Notes: a model not told the origin generated them from the sequence alone. 64,000 nt of DNA from Lentisphaeria bacterium (GCA_016287975.1 JAEEXV010000170.1:5234-69233); one strand, 5' to 3'; shown: positions 16,227-25,527, numbered from the stretch's first letter. A program made the numbers and translations.

Positions 16227-18728
16227 ATGGAAAAGCCGATGGAAGTCAAGGTGGAGAATTGGAAGGCGCAGTACAAGCGGGCCAGATTGGAAGGGGATCG
16301 ACCAGGCTGGGAGATCCTTGAACCGCAGTTGCGGAAGGAATTGGGGGAGGAGGGGCTGGTGTTGTTGGTCCAGGAAGCAAAACGGTATATGCTCGACTGT
16401 GAGGCGCTGGCGAATAATGCACGGGAAATGGCTCAACATAACGTCAAACGCGATTCCATGGCCTTTGACACCATTCGGAAACGGGCGGCGGCATTGAATC
16501 CAAGTGCGGAAGCGTATGTTTGCAGGGTGTATGAGAAGGCGCGCGGCGCATGTTCCCCTTTCTTCCACTTGCCTAAGCAGTATCCTCCTCGGTTGGTTCC
16601 TCTAAAGCATGGCCAGGGAAATGGCGCGCGGTTGTCGAAGGGTGTCAAGCCAAGGACGGTAACAGTCCGTCCGGCTGAATCGCGTCCGGGAAATGGCGCA
16701 CAGTTGCCAGAGGGCATCACTTTGCAAACCACGGGGAAACATGGAATGGATGCGCAACTTGCGCAGCAGCAATGGCCTGCGAAGGCGACCCTGGCACAAT
16801 TGATTCCTAGGTTTGTTCGGAAGGACGGACATCATCCCAATTCAATCCTGAGTCTGAAGCCGGCCAAGCGCTGGGAACTCCATTTTGACGAGACGGGGGA
16901 GTGTTTTGATGCCACGCAACCGGAGGACAGGCAAGGTGCGATGACCAAAGGGCGCGGGGTGATAGTGATGATCGCGGAGGGAATGAAGCGCAAACTTCAG
17001 CCGCTGAAGAAGACGTGGCATTCGACAGGCGAATCGTACAAGCAGATCGTGGCTGCGATCCAGCGGATGGTAAGAAGCGGATGCGGGATTTTGGGTGTCG
17101 AAGCGGGGGCCATGGCCGAGGCGGCAATTGACGGGGATCGCTGGCTAGGATGCATTGAGACCTTGCTTTCCTTTGTCCTCCGCATTCTCCCCTTGAATGG
17201 CCCGACGGAACTTTCATTGTATGTCGAAAATCGGAGTGAGTGGGATGTAAATAGCTCGACGTTGTTACAGGCCATTGTGGAATTGGCGCGCCTGCATCTG
17301 GCGCTGGATGATCCGGAACGGGCCGAATGGATTAAGATTCAAGCGCAAGTGGTGGAAAAAGGTGAACAACCATACAATGGCTATGCCGATGTCGCGGCCT
17401 ATTGTTGGGGAGCGTCCTCCATCGGGCGGTTGCTTGAGGCGACGGAGTGGGTCGGGCCTTGCCTGTTGGAGATGTCCGTCGGCGAGTTCGCCCAGTTGAC
17501 GTCGTTCATCCGGCATAATGGGGTGCCGAGCCCGGAAGAGTGGAGTGCGCTGTTGATGACTGACGAGGGAAGCCGTGAGGGGACATTATTGTCGGAACTG
17601 ATAATGCAACTTGGACGGCAGGTGCAGACAGAAGCGGGGGCAAAGCTGTGGCAAGGGTATTTGGAACATACCTTGCATCATTTGAATTCCAAGTCCATCG
17701 ACATGGCGATACTGGAGCGTCAGATTGGTTGGTTGAAGTCATGGCAGCCTGCAGGAATCCAACTGCCTCCGCGTCTCCGGTTGTTATGGTTGACGATGTG
17801 TATGGCGGAGGCAAATCACCGTGGCGAATTGGCGTTGGATGATTCTCATCAAGAGGAGCTGGAAGGTCTGTGCGAGAGGTTGTGGCGGGAGGATGCACCG
17901 TTGGTGACCTTTGCGAAGTTACATTGGGCAGTTTCCTGTACCAATGAATTCGCATTTAAGGAGGCGCAGGAGGTATTGCTTCCGTTGCTGGAGAAATCTC
18001 CGGAAACGATGGGTTTGCAATACCATGGACAGATTCTATCCAGTCTTGGGCAGCATGCTGCGTTCCTGGGTGATTTCAGTCAGGCGGCCAAATGGTTCAA
18101 GCAGGCGATTCTGGATTTTAAGGGACTCAGTGATCAGAGTGTGGTGAGGAGGGAGATGCAGCAAACCCAATCCTATCTTTTGACAGTGTTGATGGATTAT
18201 GCCGATACCAAGCAAAGGGATCTGGATTTATGGATACACAATTACTACGGGAGTTCTTTGGAAAAAGTCATTCCGTTCGTGGCCGCTTCGGGGAACCCCG
18301 ACAAGTATCCTCACCATATCCTGTTGCGTTATCTCTTTTCAAGGTACGGGACTGAAGAGTTGCGTACAAAATACCTGTCACACAAAAAAGCATGGCAGAG
18401 TGGCCTCGGCCATCCGTGGGAATTAATCGAGTTTTACCGGGCGATGTTGCTGCCAGAGGGGGAAGAGCGCCAAATGCAGTTGCAAAAAGCGTACAAACTG
18501 GCTTGTAAGGGCGGCCCGACGCTGCGCCTGATTGCCGCTGTCATTTTAGGGGCCATCCGTTGCATGGACAAGTCCGTCACGGCAGAGTTGGGCAAAGTGG
18601 TAGAACAGGTGGAGAAAGATTTGCCGCGATTAGGGGAGGCACGTCTTGCGGCCTTGCGGGCACAAGCCGAGACTCCGCAGGATCCATTGACTCTGGCCCA
18701 GGCAGTCCTCCCCTTCAATTTCCGATGA
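16227..18728 (+). CDS. Large TPR-like protein with DUF3800/RNase H-like motif (paralogue A)
   Basis: The 833-residue protein is one of three paralogues in the island. After a basic N-terminal region (1-210) comes RWELHFDETGECFD (Asp221, Glu222), which corresponds to the YIDES motif typical of DUF3800-like RNase H-fold domains. A domain with GVIVMIAEGM and LSLYVENR follows. From about residue 400 on the chain is helical and TPR-like. A GHPWELIEFYR block (about 727-737) is shared with the paralogues, and the protein ends in LPFNFR. No signal peptide is seen. The start could be 16227 or 16239; neither has a good Shine-Dalgarno, and a TIR-type box overlaps the upstream region. Catalysis is unproven; the acidic pair could bind metal. 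The GC content is lower than that of paralogue C. Confidence 0.55.
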   Translation: MEKPMEVKVENWKAQYKRARLEGDRPGWEILEPQLRKELGEEGLVLLVQEAKRYMLDCEALANNAREMAQHNVKRDSMAFDTIRKRAAALNPSAEAYVCRVYEKARGACSPFFHLPKQYPPRLVPLKHGQGNGARLSKGVKPRTVTVRPAESRPGNGAQLPEGITLQTTGKHGMDAQLAQQQWPAKATLAQLIPRFVRKDGHHPNSILSLKPAKRWELHFDETGECFDATQPEDRQGAMTKGRGVIVMIAEGMKRKLQPLKKTWHSTGESYKQIVAAIQRMVRSGCGILGVEAGAMAEAAIDGDRWLGCIETLLSFVLRILPLNGPTELSLYVENRSEWDVNSSTLLQAIVELARLHLALDDPERAEWIKIQAQVVEKGEQPYNGYADVAAYCWGASSIGRLLEATEWVGPCLLEMSVGEFAQLTSFIRHNGVPSPEEWSALLMTDEGSREGTLLSELIMQLGRQVQTEAGAKLWQGYLEHTLHHLNSKSIDMAILERQIGWLKSWQPAGIQLPPRLRLLWLTMCMAEANHRGELALDDSHQEELEGLCERLWREDAPLVTFAKLHWAVSCTNEFAFKEAQEVLLPLLEKSPETMGLQYHGQILSSLGQHAAFLGDFSQAAKWFKQAILDFKGLSDQSVVRREMQQTQSYLLTVLMDYADTKQRDLDLWIHNYYGSSLEKVIPFVAASGNPDKYPHHILLRYLFSRYGTEELRTKYLSHKKAWQSGLGHPWELIEFYRAMLLPEGEERQMQLQKAYKLACKGGPTLRLIAAVILGAIRCMDKSVTAELGKVVEQVEKDLPRLGEARLAALRAQAETPQDPLTLAQAVLPFNFR

Positions 18729-18798
18729 CGAAGAGAATCTCAGCGAGGAGGGGGCTTTTTGCCACTACATGGTGCGTAGGTAAATACTAGGAGTCCTC

Positions 18799-20028
18799 AT
18801 GAATGGATATGAATTGTGCAAGGCGGTTTTAGACCATCCGGAAGGCGGAGTGGAAAAGTTGCTTGCCTTGGCGGGGGATGCGGAATGCGAGTGGCTGGAA
18901 TTGAAAGCCAGTGTGGCATTGAGCCCGGAGGATCAAAAGAAAGGTGACAAGCCAGAGGATTTATACTGGTCGATTGCCAATGCCGTCATTGGGATTATGA
19001 ACACATACGGGGGCGCGGTCATCATTGGCATAGATGACAAGAATCATAAGGTCGTTCCATTGAAAGCTCATGATCCACGCCATGTCATCCAAACCGAAGG
19101 CCTGGAGGCTTATTTGCGTAAGGAAATATATGATCGGATATGGTCAAGTAACAATGGGAACTGGGGAACGAAAAATGTTTTTCACACCACGAATCCATTG
19201 CCACCTTTGATTGATGTCGAGAAAGCGGTGTATCAAGGAGAATATGTGGCGGTGATTCTCGTCAAACCATCGGTTCCATGTCTCAGAATCTGGAAAGGGC
19301 AAGTGGAGGAGATTCGTTGCCGTGTCCTTGGCAAAATCGGCGAGACTATTGAAATCATCGGCAGTGACAATATGGACAACTATGAAGATAAGAACCGGGG
19401 CCTTGTCATTTGTGCTCCCTATCTGCAAAACATTTTTGACCAATTCATAGATAAAACAAGGGGGGGAAAAGAATGGAAAATTACAAAAGCAGCACACCTG
19501 ATTTTTGGTATTCTCGGTTTCTTATTCGTTGCGTTTTGCTATATCCTCTTTCTTTTTTTCAAGGAAAACATACAAAAACACCCGTGGATTACGGGTATTG
19601 TCTTACTTGCCATCGTTCTCGGTTTTTGTTTTTTTTGCACCTCTATCATTTTTACTATATGTGCAAAGCTAATGGGCCGCAAAGTGGATTATACTCCAAT
19701 TCCCGGTATGGATTCACCTGACAAGATCCTTGTTGATCATCCATTGTGGACGATTGAATGGCATTGTGTGGACATGGGATTGTGGTGGCAAACATCCGAT
19801 GAGCAAGATACTTGCTATGGCACGTGGAAATTGGAGAAGAATCGGGCCTTTGGCAATTATAGAATCCTGGATCCGCATGGCTTTATGCGTTGCTGGGGGT
19901 GGCAACGACAGGTCTTGCCCGTATGGGGGAAGCTCAAGAAGGAGTTAGAGGAGCGGGAATCCGAAAAAACACCCCTGCGCAGAAACGCTTCAGGTTCAGC
20001 AAATGGGGCCGCAGAGGCCTCGCCATAG
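18799..20028 (+). CDS. AlbA_2/Schlafen-like protein with two transmembrane helices
   Basis: The 409-residue protein begins with an AlbA_2 (Schlafen-like) domain: ECEWLELKAS (Glu34, Lys36) and ANAVIGIMNTYGGAVIIGIDD (GG at 71-72). This fold binds nucleic acid and in Schlafens can cleave RNA. Two hydrophobic helices follow (about 226-252 and 259-290), then a soluble C-terminal tail rich in Trp. This anchors the domain to the membrane. The gene is clearly AT-richer than its neighbours, a sign of separate origin. AGGAG 7 bp before the ATG supports the start. It sits between two YIDES/TPR paralogues and may be an effector or sensor working with them. Confidence 0.7.
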   Translation: MNGYELCKAVLDHPEGGVEKLLALAGDAECEWLELKASVALSPEDQKKGDKPEDLYWSIANAVIGIMNTYGGAVIIGIDDKNHKVVPLKAHDPRHVIQTEGLEAYLRKEIYDRIWSSNNGNWGTKNVFHTTNPLPPLIDVEKAVYQGEYVAVILVKPSVPCLRIWKGQVEEIRCRVLGKIGETIEIIGSDNMDNYEDKNRGLVICAPYLQNIFDQFIDKTRGGKEWKITKAAHLIFGILGFLFVAFCYILFLFFKENIQKHPWITGIVLLAIVLGFCFFCTSIIFTICAKLMGRKVDYTPIPGMDSPDKILVDHPLWTIEWHCVDMGLWWQTSDEQDTCYGTWKLEKNRAFGNYRILDPHGFMRCWGWQRQVLPVWGKLKKELEERESEKTPLRRNASGSANGAAEASP

Positions 20029-20074
20029 GTGTCACGAGCGCGAAGTGCGCCGTCCTTTGCTCCTGCGCCCCGAT

Positions 20075-22234
20075 TTACTTGTAGTTGAACGGCAGGATGC
20101 TCCAGAATTCGGCGTCGGAGAGTTCGCCGGTGGCGGCGCGCCGGAGGGCGTCGCAGCGTGGGGCGGCGGGCGGGAGGTCGTGCTGGATGGCGTCGAGTTT
20201 CGCGCCGAGCCCGTCCAGGCATGGGAAACCGCAGACTCGGGCGACGGCGCAGCGGGCGAATGCCTCGATCAACTGGATGGTGCTGCCGCCATTCACCTGC
20301 TGAAAGAGCGCCCAGAGGCGGGCGGCCCGTTCGTTCGCCTCGGCAGGATAGACGCGGTAGAGCATCAGCACGCGGTACAGCTCGATCAGTTCCCAGGGAT
20401 GCTGCGGTTCGGACTGCCAGTGCTGACGTTGCGCAAGATAGGCGTCCCGGTATTTTTCCGCCTCCGGGTTGAGGTAGAGGTTCTTGACCAGCAGATGATG
20501 ATGGTAGGGCTCCAGCAGAGTGCTTCCATATCGGTTAATGGCTTCTTCTATGTTACACTGAAGGACTGTTTGTGCTGTTTTTAGGGCCATGGTTTTTTGG
20601 GGGCAGTCCAAGAGATTATGGGCGCAGTAGACAGCCGTTTGATCGGTTTCGTCCATAAGGTTTGGATCGGGATTGAAGAGTTTGAGAGCGCGGATGAAGT
20701 ATTCGTGGGCCTTCAGGACATCACCGGCAATGGCGTAGCTTTGTCCGATGCTGCTGAGGATGATGCCCCGGATGCGTATGGTTAGATAAACGAATGCCGG
20801 ATCATTTTCCCATGGACGACAGATGGAGGAGGCCTCTGCGAAGTCGAAGGAATCGTTGTAGTGGACTGCGAGATTCATGTCGGTGTAGGCGCAGAGTTCG
20901 CGGTTGTCTGGGCGCAGGTTGTCCCGAAGCTGGATATAGCAGTCTAAGCATTTCTTGGCGAGGGCCGGTTTGCCGTTATGGTTCGCATTCTGAATTTCGA
21001 TGAGTAGTCGCAGCAGCTTCTGGTGTGGGTGGCGGTTGAAGTATTTCACCGGGAAAGGCCTGACGAGGGAATCGCACAGGAAAGCCAGGAGATAGGGGTC
21101 GCGTCCCTTTTGCTCGAACATCTCCTCGAGTTTTTCGAGCAGGGCATTGCAGAACGTCGGCTGTTTTTTCGCTTTTTGGACCGCTTGTTCGAGGATATAG
21201 TAGAAGATCTTGGTCTTCTGGTAGATGCGGGTGAAATCAAACAATTCATCGGCATATCCGGCGGGGGAAGCACTGTCCAGGCAATGGAGTCGTTTTAGCA
21301 GTGCTTGGTCTATAGGGACATATCCTGGCCACTTCTTCACATCAAAGGATTTTCCCCACATGTTTGCCTTTTTGCTTGGGGTGGTCAGATAACCTACCGC
21401 ATCGGCGTAAGGAACGTATTGGAAGTTCTTGTCGGCATGGGAGAGACTGACGAACTTGCTGATTTTCCAGCGTATTTTCCGACCAGTCAGCAAATGTATG
21501 GTCTGAAGGACTTCGGTCAGGCGCGAGGCGTAGTTTTTCCCAGGTTGCATTTGGGCGGTTTGAATGCCTTCGCAGAAGATCTGGACGTCACAGTCACATC
21601 CGTTTTGGGGAAGAATCCAGCAAAGAAGGGTTGCGAGGGCAATCCGAAGCAAGTCCGGATAGTCGTTCTGGGTGACCTTTGGCTGGATGACTGGGCAGAC
21701 AAAGGGGAAGGCCTTGCGGCATTGCAGGAGTCGGAGGATGGCCTTATGAAATTGTTTTTCCGACCGACACCTCAAATGGGTTTGAATTTGCGGAAGGACA
21801 TTTTCATCTGGGGAAAGGCCATTCCAGACGATTCCGCTGATGACGCCGACATTTTCGTACTCTTTAGATTGCATGCCGGGCCAGGCTTCGTCAATGTAGA
21901 TGCAGATATGGGTGGCGTTCTGCGAAAAGGCGGTTACACCCAAGCCTTTTGAAGTCGTGTCTTGGAAGTCGATTTTCGGATTATAGTCGAGACTATGGAT
22001 GATTCCGTCTCCAGGTGCGGTGGGGCTGCGGGAAAGTTGTGTTTTGGAGACAGGCTTGTGGGATATTGTAGTCGAGGCCATGGAAGATTTCGTCCCGAGG
22101 TGCGGTGGGGCTGGGGAAAGCGGTGTTTTGGAGACAGGCTTGTGGGATGTTGACAACGGAGGGGCTGGGTTGCCGCCGGAAGATGAAGGGGGTATGGTCC
22201 CTGGTAGAACAGGCATTGCGTAGATGGGGTTCAC
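20075..22234 (-). CDS. Large TPR-like protein with DUF3800/RNase H-like motif (paralogue B)
   Basis: The 719-residue product (GTG start at 22234, or ATG at 22216) is the shortest and only minus-strand paralogue of the trio. The N-terminus has a Pro/Ser-rich region with the repeated motif SHKPVSKT (residues 30-37 and 58-65), then CIYIDEAWPG with Asp115-Glu116, the counterpart of YIDES. A helical TPR-like region with HHHLLVKNL and HPWELIELYR blocks leads to the C-terminal LPFNYK. It converges on the AlbA_2 gene. Its upstream region (22235-22400) contains one end of TIR element E5. The acidic motif suggests a metal-dependent nuclease-like domain; activity is not shown by sequence alone. Confidence 0.55.
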   Translation of the reverse strand: MNPIYAMPVLPGTIPPSSSGGNPAPPLSTSHKPVSKTPLSPAPPHLGTKSSMASTTISHKPVSKTQLSRSPTAPGDGIIHSLDYNPKIDFQDTTSKGLGVTAFSQNATHICIYIDEAWPGMQSKEYENVGVISGIVWNGLSPDENVLPQIQTHLRCRSEKQFHKAILRLLQCRKAFPFVCPVIQPKVTQNDYPDLLRIALATLLCWILPQNGCDCDVQIFCEGIQTAQMQPGKNYASRLTEVLQTIHLLTGRKIRWKISKFVSLSHADKNFQYVPYADAVGYLTTPSKKANMWGKSFDVKKWPGYVPIDQALLKRLHCLDSASPAGYADELFDFTRIYQKTKIFYYILEQAVQKAKKQPTFCNALLEKLEEMFEQKGRDPYLLAFLCDSLVRPFPVKYFNRHPHQKLLRLLIEIQNANHNGKPALAKKCLDCYIQLRDNLRPDNRELCAYTDMNLAVHYNDSFDFAEASSICRPWENDPAFVYLTIRIRGIILSSIGQSYAIAGDVLKAHEYFIRALKLFNPDPNLMDETDQTAVYCAHNLLDCPQKTMALKTAQTVLQCNIEEAINRYGSTLLEPYHHHLLVKNLYLNPEAEKYRDAYLAQRQHWQSEPQHPWELIELYRVLMLYRVYPAEANERAARLWALFQQVNGGSTIQLIEAFARCAVARVCGFPCLDGLGAKLDAIQHDLPPAAPRCDALRRAATGELSDAEFWSILPFNYK

Positions 22235-22387
22235 CGCATGGGCGATATGGACCGTTACTCGCCCATTGAAGGTGACCGCATTTTCTCTGAGAATGGCCTG
22301 TCCAGACGATCCGTTGGGGGCATATACAGAATTACAAGTGAAGAGAGGAGGATGGCTTGTTCTTCAATATACCGTGTTTTAGAAATT

Positions 22388-22602
22388 CGCGCTGTTCCCC
22401 ATGAGAGTTGGCAATGATCGTAAGCACGCTTCTGGTGACGGCGTGTGCCAAAGTGTATGGAGTGAGCACGATCTCCGAAAGATGCGCGGCATTCCTGGCT
22501 ACGAAAGCCCCTGCAAGGGGCGCTGGAGCATAGTCAGTTGCCAGGAATCGCTCACTTCCCGGAAATGGGCGGTTTTACCGTCCCCCCTGGGGAACAGGGT
22601 GT
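22388..22602. repeat. TIR element E5 (about 215 bp)
   Basis: Ends are CGCGCTGTTCCCCAT (left) and CCTGGGGAACAGGGTG (right), inverted to each other. No coding sequence lies inside. It lies between divergent promoters, with one end next to each operon. Confidence 0.6.
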
Positions 22603-22713
22603 AGAATTTTGATGGCAATGTGGGCAACTGGGGCGACTGGGTCACAACTGGGGCGGCTGAAACATTTTTGAGGGAGAAAAGCGTTTTTTCCCCGAAAAAT
22701 CGCGGTCGGGTCC

Positions 22714-22740
22714 GGAAAAATGCGGGAGTGCGTTCTTAAT
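22714..22740 (+). promoter_or_regulatory. GGAAAA-N15-CTTAAT promoter-like element (copy 1)
   Basis: GGAAAA at 22714-22719 and CTTAAT at 22735-22740 are 15 bp apart. The tRNA-like element begins 21 bp further on, so a transcript starting here would carry it at or near its 5' end ahead of the TerY gene. Confidence 0.65.
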
Positions 22741-22760
22741 GGGGGTAGAACAACCAAGAC

Positions 22761-22841
22761 GGGGCCGTGGAAGGTTCCCCCGGGGATGAAAGCCGAAGTG
22801 AACATCTCCGGGCGCGGGTTCGACACCCGCCGGCTCCACCA
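22761..22841 (+). ncRNA. tRNA-like leader RNA, tmRNA-tRNA-domain mimic (copy 1)
   Basis: The 81-nt element closes with a 7-bp acceptor stem (GGGGCCG / CGGCTCC, with a G3-U70 type pair), discriminator A and an encoded CCA. The T-arm is perfect: stem GCGGG/CCCGC with loop TTCGACA. In place of D and anticodon arms there is a 9-bp stem CCGGGGATG/CATCTCCGG with a 14-nt loop AAAGCCGAAGTGAA. This is the layout of the tmRNA tRNA-like domain (5' GGGG..G....GGTTC) with the tag-coding part removed. It is 99 per cent the same as copy 2. It lies 104 bp before the 22945 ATG. Known tmRNAs are about 350 nt, so this is not a full tmRNA. G3-U70 predicts recognition by alanyl-tRNA synthetase. Confidence 0.7.
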
Positions 22842-23007
22842 GTCTGAATCAAACAGCAAGGAGAAAACAACATGTGCGGACCACTGATCTTTATCTTCGG
22901 AGTTCTTTAACCACCAGTCAAACCCAAACCCGCGAGGAAAAACCATGAATTCTTACAGCAACCAGAACCGTTCCTTCCACACCAACCATTCCAACCAGGA
23001 GGCTACT

Positions 23008-23700
23008 ATGAATCCGTCCCGCTACGACAACAATTCCCTCGATGAGATGAACGCCGCTCCGCGCTGCCCCGTGGTGCTTCTGCTGGATGTCTCGGGCAGC
23101 ATGTACGGCGCGCCGATCGACGAGTTGAACCAGGGGCTGCGGCAGTTCATCCGCGAGACGGCGGAGGACGAGGCGGCGAGCATGAGCGTGGAACTGGAGG
23201 TCATCACCTTCGACTCCAATGCCAATGTCGCGATGCCGTTCACGCCGATCTGCGATGTGGATCGCGACCCGGCGCCACTGGTGGCGGACGGCTGCACGAG
23301 CATGGGCGCGGCGCTGCGCCTGGCGACGAAAGACCTCAAGGCGCGCCGCCAGATGTACCGCAAGTCGGGGATCAGCTCCTACAAGCCGTGGGTGGTCCTG
23401 ATGACGGACGGGGGGCCGAACGACGACTGGGTGAGCGCCGCGACGGAGATGCGCGAACTCGGGGAGCGCGGCCGCATCCAGTATATCGGGATCGAAATCG
23501 GCCCCAGCGCCGACCACGCCACCATGTGCCAGATCCTGCCGGCGGCGCCCGGTCCGATCAAGCTCCAGGGGCTTCGCTTCAAGCAGTTCTTCCGGTGGCT
23601 CACGGATTCGCTGAGGAGCGTCTCGTCCAGCGCGGTGTCGGAGGAGAGCAATGTCAAGCTGGGCAGCGTGAAGAGCTGGGCGGATCTGGCGGGCATGTAA
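23008..23700 (+). CDS. TerY-like VWA domain protein
   Basis: The 230-residue protein is almost entirely one VWA domain with a complete metal site: LLLDVSGSM (Asp27, Ser29, Ser31), a Thr in DGCTSMG and LMTDGGPNDDW. The sequence fits TerY, the VWA partner of the TerY-P triad (VWA, PP2C phosphatase, kinase). ATG 23008 has an excellent AGGAGG site; an in-frame ATG at 22945 preceded by CGAGGAAAA gives an N-terminus 21 residues longer and is also possible. The phosphatase gene begins 25 bp downstream, so they form an operon. The cognate kinase is probably the one at 8451-9641. The protein likely acts as an adaptor controlled by phosphorylation. Confidence 0.85.
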   Translation: MNPSRYDNNSLDEMNAAPRCPVVLLLDVSGSMYGAPIDELNQGLRQFIRETAEDEAASMSVELEVITFDSNANVAMPFTPICDVDRDPAPLVADGCTSMGAALRLATKDLKARRQMYRKSGISSYKPWVVLMTDGGPNDDWVSAATEMRELGERGRIQYIGIEIGPSADHATMCQILPAAPGPIKLQGLRFKQFFRWLTDSLRSVSSSAVSEESNVKLGSVKSWADLAGM

Positions 23701-23725
23701 GGCGGACAACAAGGAGACGACAGCA

Positions 23726-25243
23726 ATGAACACGACCCTTTGCGAAAACTGGACTGGATTTGCGGCGTCGATTCCCGGTTCCGGGCACATCCGGCGGGGG
23801 CTGCCGTGCCAGGATGCGTCGGCGGCGGTGCTCGCCCCGCGTCCCGCGCTGATCGTGTGCGACGGGCGCGGCAGCGCCGCCTGCTCGGACGAGGGGGCGC
23901 AGGCGGCGGTGCGGGTCTTCCGGTCGCAGGCGGCGGTCTTCGAGCCGATGCTTGCAGGCGCGCTGGACGAGGAGGCGCCGTCGGCGGAGCCGCAATGGGA
24001 GATGTTCGCGCGGATCATGTATAGGACGCTGATGCAGGCCAAGCTGGATCTGTCGGCCGTGCGCGGCCTTCCGGAGAAGGAGTTTGACTTCACGGTGGCG
24101 TTCGCGGTGGTCGGCACGCGGCGCATCGGCTGCTTCCAGGTCGGGGATGGCGCGATTGTGCTGCGGCAGCAGGGGCGCACGCTCACGGCCTTCTTGCCGG
24201 ACAAGGGCGAATACGCGAACCAGACGCATTTCCTGCGGGAAGGCGGCGAGGCGAAAGGGGCTTTCCATGCCGCGCTCTTCCCGGCGGCGGAGAACACCGG
24301 CATCGCCGTCACGTCCGACGGCCCCGAGCATCTGATGTTCCAGTTGGCGCAGATGAAGCCGGGACGCGTCTTCGACAAGATGATGGACGACTTGCACGAC
24401 AACCAGCTGTGCCGCCAGGACATCATGGACTATCTGACCCGTCGCGAATGGGAAAACGATCCCCGCGGCGGCGATGACCGCTCCCTGGCCATCCTGGTGC
24501 CCATCACCTATGCGGAGACGGAGCCCACGCCCGTGTCCGATGCCCCGGCTGCGATCAATCCACCGACACAAACCGCGTCTGCGGAGCCTGTTGCCCCAGC
24601 CGACCCAACGGAGGTTGCGGAGCCCACCGCGCCAGTCGCGCCTGCGGAGCCTTCCGCGCCTGCGGAGCCAACGGAGCCTGCCGGGCTTGCGGCGCCTGTC
24701 GAGGCCGCGGCGCCTGCGGAGCCAACGGAGCCTTCCGCGCCTGCGGAGCCAACGGAGCCTTCCGCGCCTGCGGAGCCAACGGAGCCTTCCGCGCCTGCGG
24801 AGTCAACGGAGCCTGTGGAGCTTGCGGAGCCTTCCGCGCCTGCTGTTGGTGCTGTGCCAGCAGACGACACGTCCAGTGTTAAGGAGAAGAGTGCGTGTCG
24901 TCGTCGGGGGAAGCGGGTGCTGGCGTGCGGTGGAGGGGCGCTGCTGGTGCTGCTTCTGTGTGTCGGGGCGGTTCAGGAAATGCGGGCGCGGGAGAACGCG
25001 AATCTCACGGCGAAGGCATTGCGGTGTCGGAACGAGCAATTGCAGGCCGAGGTGCAGTCTCTGGATGCGAGGGCGGTGAGGGCCGAGAAGGACGCGGCGG
25101 CAGTGCGGCGGGAGAATGAGCGCCTGGCGGCGGAGTTGCGGCAGAAGGAGGACGCCATCATCGAGTTGCAGGCCGAACTGGAGGAAGCCGCAGTAGCGGG
25201 CGAGGTGGAATTCCCAGAGCAGGTGACGGAGGGGGCGCCGTAG
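23726..25243 (+). CDS. PP2C-like phosphatase with Pro/Ala/Glu repeat, membrane helix and coiled coil
   Basis: The 505-residue protein has a PP2C-type catalytic domain (1-265). Metal-binding acids are in place: CQDAS (Asp30), CDGRG (Asp46), TSDGPE (Asp198) and GGDDRS (Asp250, Asp251). A long segment (about 280-385) is made of APAEPTEPS units, encoded in part by exact 27-bp tandem repeats (about 24709-24816). One transmembrane helix follows (about 396-414, VLACGGGALLVLLLCVG), then a coiled coil (420-490) rich in Glu, Arg and Ala. The catalytic domain is thus probably tethered to the membrane by a stalk, with the coiled coil on the other side. It is the phosphatase of the TerY-P triad, 25 bp downstream of TerY, with a good AAGGAGA site. 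Confidence 0.85.
   Translation: MNTTLCENWTGFAASIPGSGHIRRGLPCQDASAAVLAPRPALIVCDGRGSAACSDEGAQAAVRVFRSQAAVFEPMLAGALDEEAPSAEPQWEMFARIMYRTLMQAKLDLSAVRGLPEKEFDFTVAFAVVGTRRIGCFQVGDGAIVLRQQGRTLTAFLPDKGEYANQTHFLREGGEAKGAFHAALFPAAENTGIAVTSDGPEHLMFQLAQMKPGRVFDKMMDDLHDNQLCRQDIMDYLTRREWENDPRGGDDRSLAILVPITYAETEPTPVSDAPAAINPPTQTASAEPVAPADPTEVAEPTAPVAPAEPSAPAEPTEPAGLAAPVEAAAPAEPTEPSAPAEPTEPSAPAEPTEPSAPAESTEPVELAEPSAPAVGAVPADDTSSVKEKSACRRRGKRVLACGGGALLVLLLCVGAVQEMRARENANLTAKALRCRNEQLQAEVQSLDARAVRAEKDAAAVRRENERLAAELRQKEDAIIELQAELEEAAVAGEVEFPEQVTEGAP
24709..24816 (+). repeat. 27-bp tandem repeat coding APAEPTEPS
   Basis: Three to four near-exact copies of a 27-bp unit coding Ala-Pro-Ala-Glu-Pro-Thr-Glu-Pro-Ser lie head to tail inside the PP2C gene; shorter relatives extend to both sides (about 24580-24840). 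The last unit has Ser for Pro (GAGTCAACG). Such arrays often change copy number, which here would change stalk length without a frameshift. Confidence 0.75.
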
Positions 25244-25330
25244 CATCTCCCGGGGAAATCCATTCTGGGACGCGGGGGAGACGGCTGGAGACGGGGCAGG
25301 GCGCCGGTCGGTGGAGAAAGCGACCGTTTT

Positions 25331-25527
25331 TGATTCCCCAACCGAGTCGGCTATCGCCGCCATCATTATGCCCGAAGTTGTAGCCACGGCGTCCGCCGTG
25401 GCTATGTCCGCCTCGTCAAGCGCGCTTTTCCTCAGGCTGGACGGCAATGAGCCCTTGTGAAGCAGACAATCTGGCATGACGATTTGGCGAAATGGCGATG
25501 GAACCGACCCGTATGGGGAAGAAAACG
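25331..25527. repeat. TIR element E6 (about 197 bp)
   Basis: The left end TGATTCCCCAACCGAGTCGG and right end CGACCCGTATGGGGAAG are inverted. A hairpin TAGCCACGGCG/CGCCGTGGCTA lies at about 25380-25404. The segment TCGTCAAGCGCGCTTTTCC to GGCGATGGAACCGACCC is the reverse complement of part of element E7 at 33.6 kb. Confidence 0.6.

Larger units (their letters stand above)
22235..22944. other. Divergent intergenic region before the TerY operon
   Basis: No gene is seen. It contains TIR element E5 (22388-22602), a small CAACTGGGGCG(A/G)CTG direct repeat (about 22623-22662), a shared promoter element (22714-22740) and a tRNA-like RNA (22761-22841), each listed separately. Confidence 0.6.

Noticed and set aside
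22761..22841. Ordinary tRNA or complete tmRNA gene
   Set aside because: There is no D arm or anticodon arm of normal size, and no tag reading frame or pseudoknots; the element is only 81 nt.
22918..24571. Minus-strand frames of about 500 and 305 codons opposite TerY and PP2C
   Set aside because: The opposite strand has complete VWA and PP2C motifs; these are high-GC antisense artefacts.
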